From assembly GCA_002471665.1 (NCBI GenBank), contig DKQK01000069.1:250731-314730 (forward strand): a stretch of DNA of 64,000 bases, given 5' to 3'. The notes beneath the pieces were generated by a model that made no database searches, was not told the origin of the DNA, and worked only from the letters and a program-made list of their open reading frames with translations. Every line of letters begins with the position of its first letter. Positions within the stretch are counted from its first letter, which is position 1. The position numbers and the translations under genes are program-made. Source of the DNA: Gammaproteobacteria bacterium UBA7310. GTDB taxonomy: Bacteria > Pseudomonadota > Gammaproteobacteria > Pseudomonadales > Ketobacteraceae. Shown one piece after another: positions 31,899 through 40,154 of the stretch.

Positions 31899-32338
31899 CA
31901 CTCCCAGCTATGAACGTCCGGCTTTTCCGCAGCAGCAATCGGACGCAACGGCATGTTATCAACTTCAAACACGCCACTCCCCTGATCCGGCCATTGCCCC
32001 AGAAGAATTTCAAACTTGGGGGTTAACGGGTATTTCTGCAGTACCAGCTTTTTGACGTTGATCTGCTTAACAGGGAGATAATCCAGTATCAGACGGCTTT
32101 CGGAACGCACCCCGGAGGACAAAGACTGCTTGCAAAGCACATTGGCGTAAAGCACAAAACCATCTTCCCGTACATGCAGGTAAAGACGCTGATAGAAGTG
32201 CATGCCGTTCTCTTCCACGGACTCAGAAAAATACCAATGGCCAATAATGGGTTGACCGGTAATGTCCACCGGTGTCACTTCGACGCTATCACAGGCCACC
32301 AACAGCATCAGCCCCAACAACAACACACTGTTCTTCAT
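31892..32338 (-). CDS. uncharacterised lipoprotein
   Basis: I do not recognise the family. The 148-residue product has a lipoprotein signal (MKNSVLLLGLMLLVAC, lipobox LVAC followed by DS, a residue that can favour inner-membrane retention). The mature part looks like a small beta-rich domain (IIGHWYFSESVEENGMHFYQ, YLHVREDGFVLYANVLC, KFEILLGQWP), with two further cysteines. A GTG at 32341 and ATG at 32338 are possible; the ATG is preceded by a GGGGG run. It immediately follows the alpha/beta hydrolase on the same strand, so the two are probably cotranscribed. Confidence 0.78.
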   Translation of the reverse strand: MKNSVLLLGLMLLVACDSVEVTPVDITGQPIIGHWYFSESVEENGMHFYQRLYLHVREDGFVLYANVLCKQSLSSGVRSESRLILDYLPVKQINVKKLVLQKYPLTPKFEILLGQWPDQGSGVFEVDNMPLRPIAAAEKPDVHSWECQ

Positions 32339-32340
32339 CA

Positions 32341-32961
32341 CTAAACCCCCAAAATAAATTCAGCAACCCAGTCAGCAGCTTGCCGCCAATGCTGTATCTG
32401 GGTCAAACCACTGGCTTTGCGCGGCTTGAAATCATGATCACCGTCTTCCAGCCAGCGAATGTCGCAACTGGCCGGCAGATTATAATGGGCCACCTCCTGC
32501 GGTTTACCAAAGGGATCACGGGTGCCTTGCACGATCAACCAAGGTGAATCAATATCAGGCCAGTGATCACTCCGAACTTTGTCCGCTTTACCCGGCGGAT
32601 GGAAGGGGTAGCCTAACGACACGGCCCCTCTGACCCCGGACTGGGCCAACAGCATCGAAGCCACACGCCCACCCATTGATTTGCCACCCACTACACAGCT
32701 GGCAGCACCGCCCGCATCATCAACCACCTGCGCAAACGCATCCAGCAGAATCGGCATTCGATCCGGTGGCCGCTTCTTGCCGGTTTGGCGGCGCTGCATC
32801 ATATAGGGAAATTCGAACCGAATCACCCGCACACCCCGCTCCGCCACCAGCCCTGCCAGAGCCTGCATAAAGTCGCTGTCCATGGGGGCACCGGCACCGT
32901 GGGCGAAGACAAGAGTCAAGTCGCTTTTCGGGTTTTGCGGAGTATCACAAAGGTAGGACAT
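32341..32961 (-). CDS. KANL3/Tex30-like alpha/beta-fold hydrolase
   Basis: A 206-residue small alpha/beta hydrolase. It has the oxyanion strand LVFAHGAGAPMDSDFM, the nucleophile elbow VVGGKSMGGRVASM (Ser in GKSMGG), an acid after strand 7 (QGTRDPFGKP) and the final His in EDGDHDFKPRKASG. These are the features of the bacterial relatives of Tex30/KANL3 dienelactone-hydrolase-like proteins, often annotated only as hydrolase. ATG 32961 has GGAGGG five bases upstream. Substrate unknown. Confidence 0.88.
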   Translation of the reverse strand: MSYLCDTPQNPKSDLTLVFAHGAGAPMDSDFMQALAGLVAERGVRVIRFEFPYMMQRRQTGKKRPPDRMPILLDAFAQVVDDAGGAASCVVGGKSMGGRVASMLLAQSGVRGAVSLGYPFHPPGKADKVRSDHWPDIDSPWLIVQGTRDPFGKPQEVAHYNLPASCDIRWLEDGDHDFKPRKASGLTQIQHWRQAADWVAEFILGV

Positions 32962-33038
32962 GTTGCCCTCCAAAGCGGTTGGAAACCAGCGCGCATTGTC
33001 TCATAATCGGCCTCCATTTTGTTGGGAGCAGTCTGATT

Positions 33039-33971
33039 ATGTGGTTCAAAAACTTGCGTATCTTCCGATTCACCAAACCTTTCGACATGAGCGCGGAGGA
33101 ACTGCAAACCCACCTGGCGGACAAACCCTTTAACCCCTGCGGACGCCAGGATCTGACAAAATACGGCTGGGTGCCCCCCATTGAGCAGGCCCAGGCTGCA
33201 GATCAGGAGCCTCAGTTTGTGCACGCCTGCAACGGATTTCTGATGTTGTGTGCCAAACGGGAGGACAAGGTCATTCCGGCCTCCGTGGTGAAAGAGGCTG
33301 TGCTGGAGCGCTCCCAACACATTGAACAGAAAGAAGCACGCAAAGTCTTCAAAAAGGAACGGGATCAGCTCAAAGATGACGTGATGCTGGAACTGCTGCC
33401 CAGAGCATTCTCCAAATCACAGCGGGTCTATGGGTATATTTCACCCAAAGACAATCTGCTGCTGATTGATGCCTCCAGTGCATCCAAGGCGGAGCAATTC
33501 ATGAGTCACTTGCGGGATACCCTGGGCTCGCTGCCGGTGATCCCGCCGGCCAGCAAGCAGGTGCCCACCGATGTGATGACCCATTGGCTGGCAGAACAAA
33601 ATGCTCACCCGCCATTCCTGCTGGAACGGGAATGTGAATTAAGCAATCCCACCGACAGCGCCAACGTCATTCGCTGTAAAGCACAGGACCTGGATGCAGA
33701 CGAGGTCCAGTCCATGCTGGAATCCGGCAAGCGTTGCACCAAACTGGCGGTTAACTGGAACGACAGCCTCCACTGTGTGATCGAGGAGGATCTCAGCATC
33801 AAGCGCATGAAGTTTGATGATCAACTGATCGAGCAGGCCCATGAAACCGACGCCGAGAGCAAGGCCCAGCAATTTGATCAGGATTTTGCGGTAATGAGTC
33901 TGGAATTGTCGAAATTCTGCAAAGACCTTTTCAAGGCTTTCGGGGGGCTGGAAAAAACCCGGGTGGTCTGA
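33039..33971 (+). CDS. rdgC: recombination-associated protein RdgC
   Basis: A 310-residue RdgC, a ring-shaped dimeric DNA-binding protein that modulates RecA. The N-terminal MWFKNLRIFRFTKPFDMSAEEL is diagnostic and defines the start at 33039; upstream in-frame residues to 32979 are not conserved-looking. Further family segments are LADKPFNPCGRQDLTKYGWVPP, EKEARKVFKKERDQLKDDV-like sequence (seen as KEARKVFKKERDQLKDDV), LPRAFSKSQRVYGYI, and AHPPFLLERECELSNP. It ends three bases before the convergent FHA gene. Confidence 0.96.
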   Translation: MWFKNLRIFRFTKPFDMSAEELQTHLADKPFNPCGRQDLTKYGWVPPIEQAQAADQEPQFVHACNGFLMLCAKREDKVIPASVVKEAVLERSQHIEQKEARKVFKKERDQLKDDVMLELLPRAFSKSQRVYGYISPKDNLLLIDASSASKAEQFMSHLRDTLGSLPVIPPASKQVPTDVMTHWLAEQNAHPPFLLERECELSNPTDSANVIRCKAQDLDADEVQSMLESGKRCTKLAVNWNDSLHCVIEEDLSIKRMKFDDQLIEQAHETDAESKAQQFDQDFAVMSLELSKFCKDLFKAFGGLEKTRVV

Positions 33972-33974
33972 TCA

Positions 33975-34958
33975 CTAAACCAGAATGATTCCGAGCACAA
34001 CACCCAACACCACCAGCCCGGTGATCAGCAGGAAAATATTGGTTTTCGAGGCGATCATCCCGCCAGGCTTGGGTGCCTCCGGAACCAGGGCCTTTTCATC
34101 GGTACGGAAAATCAACTCCATTCGACCGATGCGGATCACATCGCCCGGGTGCAGCGTGGTAAATTCCACCGAGCGGTTATTGATGAAGATAGGATTACGC
34201 CCCTCGCAGGATTCCAGTACCCACTCATCCGCCAGTTTGCGAATACGCGCGTGGTGGCCGGACACGGTCTTATCGGACAACTGAAACTCGCATTCCGATT
34301 CACGCCCCAACAACCAGGCGTTCTTGTTCTGGGAGATCAGAGAAAACACCTTACCCCGTATGGGTGCCGTGAGCATCACCAGACGCGGGCCGCTGCCGCT
34401 GTCGACGGTTGCGGAGGTGCGCTCGGATTTCCCCTGCAGGCGATTCAAATCGTCGATACTGAGGATACGGGTACTGTCTTCGTCGGCGGCAACCGGTGCT
34501 TGCTTTTCTGCGGCGATGGGCTCACCGGCTGGCGCCGGGGCGGCAGTCTGTTTCGCTGGTTGTATGGGGGCCGCCTGAAACATGGTGGCCTCCGCATCAC
34601 CAGAACCGGCCTCATCGGTCACCAGCCGAAACGCAATCTCATGAAAACGGATTTCGTCGCCCACACTCAACGATTGCGGAGCAGACAGGCGCCGCCCGTT
34701 AATAAAGGTTCCATTGGTCGAGCGCAAATCCTCCACCACGATATCGCCATTCACGCGACTGATTTTGGCGTGATAACGGGAAATATGGCCGCTCTCCAGG
34801 GTAATACTGCATTCAATTTCCCGCCCTACCAGTATCTCGTCGTCATCCAGTGAGAACTCCGTTCCATCCTGCAGGGAACGCAGCCGCAAACCACCAACAG
34901 CGCCGGGAGCCAGGGTTCTGTCATGCATTGGGATATAGGAACCGTTTTTGTAACTCAT
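33975..34958 (-). CDS. two-FHA-domain tail-anchored membrane protein
   Basis: A 327-residue protein with two forkhead-associated phosphothreonine-binding domains and a C-terminal membrane anchor. FHA1 (about 25-110) has VGREIECSI, SRYHAKIS and DLRSTNGTFING. FHA2 (about 195-285) has LGRESECEFQL, SGHHARI and GRNPIFINN, slightly divergent from the consensus. A Pro/Ala-rich linker (about 125-160) separates them and contains the Thr-containing DSTRILSIDDL. The last helix IFLLITGLVVLGVVLGIILV would anchor it with the FHA domains in the cytoplasm. No kinase or phosphatase is adjacent. A -10-like TATAAT lies only six bases before the ATG and no ribosome site is visible. Confidence 0.87.
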   Translation of the reverse strand: MSYKNGSYIPMHDRTLAPGAVGGLRLRSLQDGTEFSLDDDEILVGREIECSITLESGHISRYHAKISRVNGDIVVEDLRSTNGTFINGRRLSAPQSLSVGDEIRFHEIAFRLVTDEAGSGDAEATMFQAAPIQPAKQTAAPAPAGEPIAAEKQAPVAADEDSTRILSIDDLNRLQGKSERTSATVDSGSGPRLVMLTAPIRGKVFSLISQNKNAWLLGRESECEFQLSDKTVSGHHARIRKLADEWVLESCEGRNPIFINNRSVEFTTLHPGDVIRIGRMELIFRTDEKALVPEAPKPGGMIASKTNIFLLITGLVVLGVVLGIILV

Positions 34959-34964
34959 TTTTTG

Positions 34965-34970
34965 ATTATA
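34965..34970 (-). promoter_or_regulatory. consensus -10 element very close to the FHA gene start
   Basis: On the minus strand a perfect TATAAT lies six bases upstream of the ATG at 34958. If used, transcription would begin at about the A of the start codon, giving a leaderless mRNA. That would fit the lack of a Shine-Dalgarno sequence. The -35 region is poor (about TTTCGC at 17-base spacing), so the call is tentative. Confidence 0.35.
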
Positions 34971-35094
34971 GGTTGAGTATTCCCTGAGCGAAAGGATGAA
35001 CTACCGGCCTAAAGCCTTAAAATTACACAAAGTATTGGAATCAGCCCAGGTTCGAGCGGGATAGTCGCAGATGATAATGGCAGGAACATGACGG

Positions 35095-35123
35095 GCTGTG
35101 GTGCCGGCCAGGGTCACCACAGC
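35095..35123 (-). terminator. hairpin downstream of the thiolase gene
   Basis: GCTGTGGTG (35095-35103) and CACCACAGC (35115-35123) form a perfect 9-bp stem with an 11-base loop, 13 bases after the thiolase stop. No T-run follows, so termination efficiency is uncertain. Confidence 0.45.
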
Positions 35124-35135
35124 GGCGTTTCAGTA

Positions 35136-36314
35136 CTAGCGTTGCATATTTTCGATGATGGTGGCGTTGGCCGTCCCCAAGCCTTCGCAAATGGCCAGCA
35201 GGCCATAACGCTCCTTGCGGCGAATCAGCTCATAGGCAAGCGTCGCCATCAATTTGGCCCCTGTTGCTCCCAGTGGGTGCCCCAGCGCCTGCGCGCCGCC
35301 GTTCACATTAAGCCGTTCCAGGTCGGCACCAATGGCATTTTTCCAGGCCAATGGTACCGAGCCAAACGCCTCATTCACTTCATAGATCGCAATATCCTCG
35401 ATCGTGAGCCCGGTGCGCTGCAGAATCTTCTGGGTGGCCGGGATCGGACCCTCCAACACCATGGTGGGATCCGAGCCAACCACGGTCATATCGTGAATCC
35501 TGGCCAGCGGGGTCAAACCGTACTGTTTGAGCGCACGCTCACTGACGATCAGGGTGGCCGCTGAACCGTCGCATATCTGGCTGGCGGAACCGGCGGTGAT
35601 CAGGCCACCTTCCTGCAGTGGCTCCAACCCCTGGATAGCCTCCAGTGTGGCATTACGACGCAGGCCTTCGTCCACATCATGAACCACTTTTTGCCCCTCC
35701 ACTTCCACGGTCATGGGAATGATTTCCCGATCGAAGCGGTTATCATCGTAGGCTGCGGCGCCCTTGACATGGCTCTGATAGGCAAAATGATCCAGGTCAT
35801 CCCGGCTTACAGCGTACTTTTCGGCCATGCGCTCAGCGCCGACAAACTGGCTGAACTCCACACCCGGGTAGCGGCTGGAAATCGCCTCACCATCGAAGGG
35901 TGTACGCATTCCGGCCTTGGATGCCACCAGCAAGGGTGATCCGATTGGGGTCATGCTCATGTTCTCAACCCCGCCGGCAATGATCATATCCTGGTTACCT
36001 GACATCACCGCCTGGGCCGCAAAGTGGATGGCCTGCTGGCCGGAGCCACACTGCCGGTCAACCGTGACACCAGGCACTTCAATGGGAAGGTTGGACGCCA
36101 GTACTGCCGTACGCGCCACGTTGAACGTCTGCGGCCCGATTTGACTGACACAGCCGAATATAACGTCTTCTATTAGGGCCGGATCCAGGTTGTTTCGCTC
36201 CAGCAGGGCGTTGATCACCACCGCGCCCAAATCGGCCGGACTAACCTGGCTCAAGCGCCCGTTACGGCGACCACCGGCGGTTCTGACAGCGTCTACGATG
36301 TATGCAGCAGCCAC
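35136..36314 (-). CDS. acetyl-CoA C-acyltransferase (thiolase)
   Basis: A 392-residue thiolase. The acyl-accepting Cys89 is in VDRQCGSGQQA, the NEAFGSVPLAW element holds the substrate-binding Asn/Glu, the catalytic His lies in NVNGGAQALGHPLGATGAK, and the second catalytic Cys in CEGLGTANATIIE. The terminal motif CEGLGTA in place of CIGGGQG marks the broad acetyl-CoA acyltransferase branch. It could degrade 3-ketoacyl-CoAs in beta-oxidation or cleave acetoacetyl-CoA, complementing the acetoacetyl-CoA synthetase of the liu operon. It stands alone, not beside a FadB-type multienzyme. Confidence 0.93.
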   Translation of the reverse strand: MAAAYIVDAVRTAGGRRNGRLSQVSPADLGAVVINALLERNNLDPALIEDVIFGCVSQIGPQTFNVARTAVLASNLPIEVPGVTVDRQCGSGQQAIHFAAQAVMSGNQDMIIAGGVENMSMTPIGSPLLVASKAGMRTPFDGEAISSRYPGVEFSQFVGAERMAEKYAVSRDDLDHFAYQSHVKGAAAYDDNRFDREIIPMTVEVEGQKVVHDVDEGLRRNATLEAIQGLEPLQEGGLITAGSASQICDGSAATLIVSERALKQYGLTPLARIHDMTVVGSDPTMVLEGPIPATQKILQRTGLTIEDIAIYEVNEAFGSVPLAWKNAIGADLERLNVNGGAQALGHPLGATGAKLMATLAYELIRRKERYGLLAICEGLGTANATIIENMQR

Positions 36315-36436
36315 TTCTATCTCCTTTTACTTTGTATTGTGTTGCCGGTAATAGTGACCAGACAGTCGGATAATTTCAATGACATTATCGACCAGCATTA
36401 GAGTTTTTTCTGCTCAGCTGCCAAAACGACACTGTT

Positions 36437-36478
36437 GGGCAATAAAAAAGGCAGCTCAGGCTGCCTTTTTTATTGCCC
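36437..36478 (-). terminator. 19-bp perfect terminator after the histone-H1-like gene
   Basis: Bases 36437-36455 and 36460-36478 are exact inverted repeats around a TCAG loop, with six A:T pairs in mid-stem so that each strand shows a T-run. It terminates the minus-strand H1-like gene and could act from the other side too. Confidence 0.88.
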
Positions 36479-36508
36479 TGCCCCGCGGACAAGCCTGCTA
36501 CGGTGTTA

Positions 36509-37210
36509 TCATGTGGTGGTTTTCTTGGCGGGGGCTTTTTTCGCAGTTGCCTTCTTGGCGGGTGTTTTCTTGGCCGCGGTCTTTTTGGCTGCCGTCTTTT
36601 TCGCAGGGGTTTTCTTGGCGGGGGCTTTTTTAGCGGGCGCCTTCTTTGCTGTGGTTTTCTTCGCTACCGGCTTTTTGCGGGTAACCGAGAGTCCGCTGCG
36701 CTTGAGCAGCTCTTTCTCACGTTTTTCGAAATCCTTGGCCGCTTTTTTGACTTTGCTCTCGAGCGATTTGCTGTAATCACGCAATTGCTTGGCGTATTTG
36801 CTTTCCAGAGCAGCTTCGATCTGCTTACGCGCTTTGTCGTAGGCGTCTTCCAGCTCTTTTTCAACTTTCTTGCGCAGTTCTTCTTCACGGGCAATCATTT
36901 TTTCCCGCATTTTGTGCTCGGTTTCAAAAAAACGTTCCCGCAATTGGGCTACCTGAGCTTCCAGCTTGGCCTGGGTTAACTCCTTGCGTGTGTCTTCCAC
37001 CACGGCCATCGCGGTTTCCACCGCCTCCTGGGCCTGCTCCACCGCAACTTGAGCCGCGGCAGTGGCCTTGATGCGCCAACGCTCCTGCGCCTTTAACAGC
37101 TTTTGTCTGGCGGATGAGACTTTTTCCTGCGCCTTGTGTAACTGTGCTTCCATTTTTTCCACCCATTGTTTTGCCTTCTCGGCATTCAGGTTCCCAAATG
37201 CGTTTGCCAT
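36509..37210 (-). CDS. coiled-coil protein with histone-H1-like AKK-repeat tail
   Basis: A 233-residue protein in two parts. Residues 1-175 are a charged, almost continuous coiled coil (NAEKAKQWVEKMEAQLHKAQ, VAVEQAQEAVETAMAVVEDT, REKMIAREEELRKKVEKELE). Residues 178-233 form a Lys/Ala/Pro/Thr tail of ten AKK units at five-residue spacing, like the C-terminal tails of histone H1 and of bacterial AlgP-type proteins. Such tails bind DNA or polyanions nonspecifically. ATG 37210 has GGGAG six bases upstream; the 37243 start is unlikely. The tail Lys residues would be natural substrates for the PatZ/HDAC-like pair at 47-51 kb, which is inference. Confidence 0.85.
   Translation of the reverse strand: MANAFGNLNAEKAKQWVEKMEAQLHKAQEKVSSARQKLLKAQERWRIKATAAAQVAVEQAQEAVETAMAVVEDTRKELTQAKLEAQVAQLRERFFETEHKMREKMIAREEELRKKVEKELEDAYDKARKQIEAALESKYAKQLRDYSKSLESKVKKAAKDFEKREKELLKRSGLSVTRKKPVAKKTTAKKAPAKKAPAKKTPAKKTAAKKTAAKKTPAKKATAKKAPAKKTTT
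36512..36664 (-). repeat. degenerate 15-bp coding repeat encoding ten AKK units
   Basis: About ten five-codon units (AKK plus two of A/P/T) encode the basic tail of the H1-like protein. The DNA repeats are imperfect but close enough to slip, so copy number may vary among strains. Confidence 0.85.
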
Positions 37211-37309
37211 ATAAATCTCCCAATTAAGATAAAAGAGTCCCAAGCACAGCCTAGCCTCGGCAACAGCTACTACACGTACTTAACTGTCTTTATCGCAATT
37301 AAAATTAGA

Positions 37310-37359
37310 GGTTGCAATCTAATTTCCAAATTATTGAAACAGGAAATCAGATCGCAACC
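37310..37359 (-). terminator. 18-bp stem-loop that is fully paired only as minus-strand RNA
   Basis: Left arm 37310-37327 and right arm 37342-37359 match as inverted repeats except for two positions. In minus-strand RNA these become G-U wobbles, giving 18 of 18 pairs with a 14-base loop. In plus-strand RNA they would be A-C mismatches. It begins 15 bases after the stop of the diiron-protein gene and is followed by a U-rich CUCUAAUUUUAAUU. It is probably that gene's terminator. Confidence 0.75.
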
Positions 37360-37374
37360 GGATCGGGCAGGGGT

Positions 37375-38553
37375 TTAATGGAGGTCAGCGATCATGTCCT
37401 GCTCGCTGAGCTGGCTGGCGTTTTTACCTTTTAAATAATCCAGCATGCCGAACCGTGCATAGTGCGGGCGCACGCGCTCGGACATCAGGCCAATAAAATC
37501 CAGGTTGGGTATCAGGCGACTGAACATATTCTGCCGGAACTGCATCATGGCAGGGGAATTGGAGATCAGGCGATTCCATTCCTGCCGGCTGATGATACCT
37601 TCGAACCATTCTTCAAAAATTTCATGGGCCATAAAACGGTTGCGCATCAAAACAGCCACCTCGAAAGCCCAGTCTTCACGCTCCCGGCGCTCGGTTTCCG
37701 ACAGTTCCCGGGTAAAATGATCTTTCAGCGCCAGAACACCATAATGCACGTGGCGGGCCTCATCCTTGATAACATACTTAAGGAGGTTCTTCAGCAAGGG
37801 CTCCGCACTCATGTTATGGATAGTGCGGAAGGCCCCCAATGCCAGGCCTTCCACCATGATCTGCATGCCCAGAAACTTGAAATCCCAGCGGGCATCCGTC
37901 AGCAGATCGTCGAGGATTACAAACAGGTTGTCATTCACCTCATAACGTTTATTGAGCTTATCCACCAAATACCGGTTGAAGACTTCAAGGTGCCGCGCTT
38001 CATCCATCACCTGGGTGCCCCCAAATAGCTTACCCTCCATCCAGCCCACGCTTTCGGTCACCTGGGCGGATGCATACAAGGCCCCCTGCTCGCCGTGCAT
38101 GAACTGGCTCAGCATCCAGCAGGCAATATTGTAATTGAGCTCAATGCGCTGCTGCGGCGTTAATTTAACCGGTAGCTGCTTAAGATAGTCATCCGGAAAA
38201 AAGTCATTGGAGATGATCGGAATGTCCGGGTTAAGCGGATCCACGTCGGTGGACCAGGCCAGATCCTTATCGGCATTCCATTGGTTTTCCACCGCACGCT
38301 GGTAGAGGCGCCGCATTTCCGGAAAATCCATCTTATAGGTGAGATCAAAGGTCACTGGGTGGGCCGACGACATCTCAACCATCGCTTTACGCTTACCCTG
38401 CTTCAGGGCCAATCCCCTGACGGCGGAAGGTGCCATTGAGGCGAACACCTTGGGATTGCGCATCTGCAACACTACCGAGATGTTGTCGATTGCCTCTTCA
38501 ACCCGGCTGCGGGCCGCTATGGGCATTCCCTTGAGCATGGATTCCAGAATCAT
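37375..38553 (-). CDS. ferritin-like diiron protein (ribonucleotide-reductase-R2-like fold)
   Basis: A 392-residue helical protein with a complete carboxylate-bridged diiron ligand pattern: Glu155 (FMHGEQGAL), Glu185-x2-His188 (MDEARHLEVF), Glu235 (MVEGLALGAF) and Glu265-x2-His268 (KDEARHVHYG). The twin DEARH helices are what one expects of R2-like or AurF-like N-oxygenase/desaturase folds. The exact subfamily is not clear to me, and substrate could be a fatty acid, an amine or none (oxidative-stress role). ATG 38553 has GGAGG five bases upstream. It is monocistronic, with a 13-bp palindrome in its promoter region suggesting dedicated regulation. Confidence 0.85.
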   Translation of the reverse strand: MILESMLKGMPIAARSRVEEAIDNISVVLQMRNPKVFASMAPSAVRGLALKQGKRKAMVEMSSAHPVTFDLTYKMDFPEMRRLYQRAVENQWNADKDLAWSTDVDPLNPDIPIISNDFFPDDYLKQLPVKLTPQQRIELNYNIACWMLSQFMHGEQGALYASAQVTESVGWMEGKLFGGTQVMDEARHLEVFNRYLVDKLNKRYEVNDNLFVILDDLLTDARWDFKFLGMQIMVEGLALGAFRTIHNMSAEPLLKNLLKYVIKDEARHVHYGVLALKDHFTRELSETERREREDWAFEVAVLMRNRFMAHEIFEEWFEGIISRQEWNRLISNSPAMMQFRQNMFSRLIPNLDFIGLMSERVRPHYARFGMLDYLKGKNASQLSEQDMIADLH

Positions 38554-38587
38554 ATTCGCCTCCACCTGATCAGTTTATATGGTTATT

Positions 38588-38600
38588 ATTGTCTGACAAT
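38588..38600. promoter_or_regulatory. 13-bp palindrome upstream of the diiron gene
   Basis: ATTGTCTGACAAT is a perfect palindrome around a central T, 35 bases before the diiron gene ATG. It is close to a TATAAA at about 38568-38573 on the minus strand that could be a -10. This placement suits a repressor operator. No adjacent regulator gene identifies its binder. Confidence 0.45.
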
Positions 38601-38771
38601 TTAACAATATAGCCATTAGAGCAGAATAATCAAGTCAGGTAAATTACCGCTTTGGTCCGGAATATCGTGAAAAATGAACCCTTTATTTGATTTTGGCCCG
38701 GTAGTGAGGGATAAAAATCTGCATAATTGAGCACAAATTTGCATCACTTAGTTCATCAATAAGGTACCACC

Positions 38772-40154
38772 ATGCCTCTATCCCGACGCGCATTCATTGC
38801 CGGTTTGAGCTCCGGACTGGCCCTCAGCGGCTGCACCGGCCTGCCCCGATTCACCATGGAAGACGGCAACGGGGATTACGACTACATCCTCACCGCCGAG
38901 CCCACCGACATCGAATTAATTCCCGGCACCAGCACCCCGGCCTGGACCTTCAATCAGGGATTTCCGCCACCGGTGATACGCGCCCGTCAACACCAGGAAA
39001 TACGCATCCTGTTTCGCAACCGACTGGCTGAGCCCACCACCATTCACTGGCATGGAATCCGTATCCTGAATGCCATGGACGGCGTGCCCTACTTAACCCA
39101 GCCCCCCATCGCGCCCGGTGCTGACTTCGAGTATCGGTTTACGCCTCCGGACGCGGGAACCTTCTGGTACCACCCGCATGTGAACAGCCTGGTGCAGCTG
39201 GGAAAGGGGTTGGTGGGGGCACTAATAGTAGACGAAGCAGAGCCCATCCGGTTCGACGCGGATATCCCGCTGCTGTTGAAGAACTGGCATATCCGTGAAG
39301 ATGGCAGCTTTGCCCCTTTCACCAGCCCCCGTGCCGCATTTCGTATGGGCACGCCCGGCGCCTGGGAGTCGGTCAATGGAGAGCAGAATCCGGTGCACAA
39401 TGTTGCCCCCGGCGCCCTGGTGAGATTGCGTTTTCTGAACGTCGACAATACGGTTATGTACAAACTGGCAATACCGGACTATCCAGCCTGGATCATCGCC
39501 ATTGACGGCAACCCCATAGCCCAACCCATCCCCCTCACCGAGCACGAAATGGGGCCAGGCATGCGTTTGGACGTTGCTCTTATCGCCCCCGAAAAACCCG
39601 GGCAAAACGTTGCCATCAAAAACGCCAAGGGGCGCCTGCTGTTCGATTTGATGTCCCTGCAAACGACGGCAGCGGGGCTTGGCGCAACCCGGCACATCCC
39701 CAGCCTGCCGGTGAACCCGATCCCCACACCGGACCTGGCCAACGCCGAAAAGCTGAATTTTGTCTTTGAATGGGAAGGCGCCATCACGCCCACTGACCCG
39801 GAAGGCAAACCCAAGCACGCATTCTGGACCATCAATCGACGGGCCTGGGAAGGTATGTCAGCGGACAATATCCCGGAGCCTGTGGCTACACTGACCCTGG
39901 GCAAAACGTATATTTTCCGCCTGCGCAATATGACGCCTCACAGCCATCCCATTCATTTGCACGGCTTCACCTGGACGGTTTTGCGCTCGAATCAGAAAAC
40001 CATCGAGCCCTACCATACCGATACTGTGTTATTGGAAAAAAACGAATTGGTGGAGGTTGCATTTGTCGCGGATAACCCCGGCCGCTGGATGTATCACTGC
40101 CACGTTATCGAACACATGAAAACCGGGTTGATGGGCTATATCACCGTAAGGTGA
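38772..40154 (+). CDS. Tat-exported multicopper oxidase
   Basis: A 460-residue three-cupredoxin oxidase with an N-terminal twin-arginine signal (MPLSRRAFIAGLSSGLALSGC), whose LSGC also forms a possible lipobox. All four copper-ligand blocks are present: TIHWHGIRI, FWYHPHVNSL, HSHPIHLHGF and MYHCHVIEHMKTGLMGY, the last holding the type-1 Cys, two His and axial Met plus type-3 His. There is no long Met-rich loop, so it is unlike CueO. Roles in the family include cuprous or ferrous oxidation and phenol oxidation. It converges on the iron operon with a 19-bp overlap with the DUF1513 gene, hinting at a ferroxidase role. Confidence 0.93.
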   Translation: MPLSRRAFIAGLSSGLALSGCTGLPRFTMEDGNGDYDYILTAEPTDIELIPGTSTPAWTFNQGFPPPVIRARQHQEIRILFRNRLAEPTTIHWHGIRILNAMDGVPYLTQPPIAPGADFEYRFTPPDAGTFWYHPHVNSLVQLGKGLVGALIVDEAEPIRFDADIPLLLKNWHIREDGSFAPFTSPRAAFRMGTPGAWESVNGEQNPVHNVAPGALVRLRFLNVDNTVMYKLAIPDYPAWIIAIDGNPIAQPIPLTEHEMGPGMRLDVALIAPEKPGQNVAIKNAKGRLLFDLMSLQTTAAGLGATRHIPSLPVNPIPTPDLANAEKLNFVFEWEGAITPTDPEGKPKHAFWTINRRAWEGMSADNIPEPVATLTLGKTYIFRLRNMTPHSHPIHLHGFTWTVLRSNQKTIEPYHTDTVLLEKNELVEVAFVADNPGRWMYHCHVIEHMKTGLMGYITVR

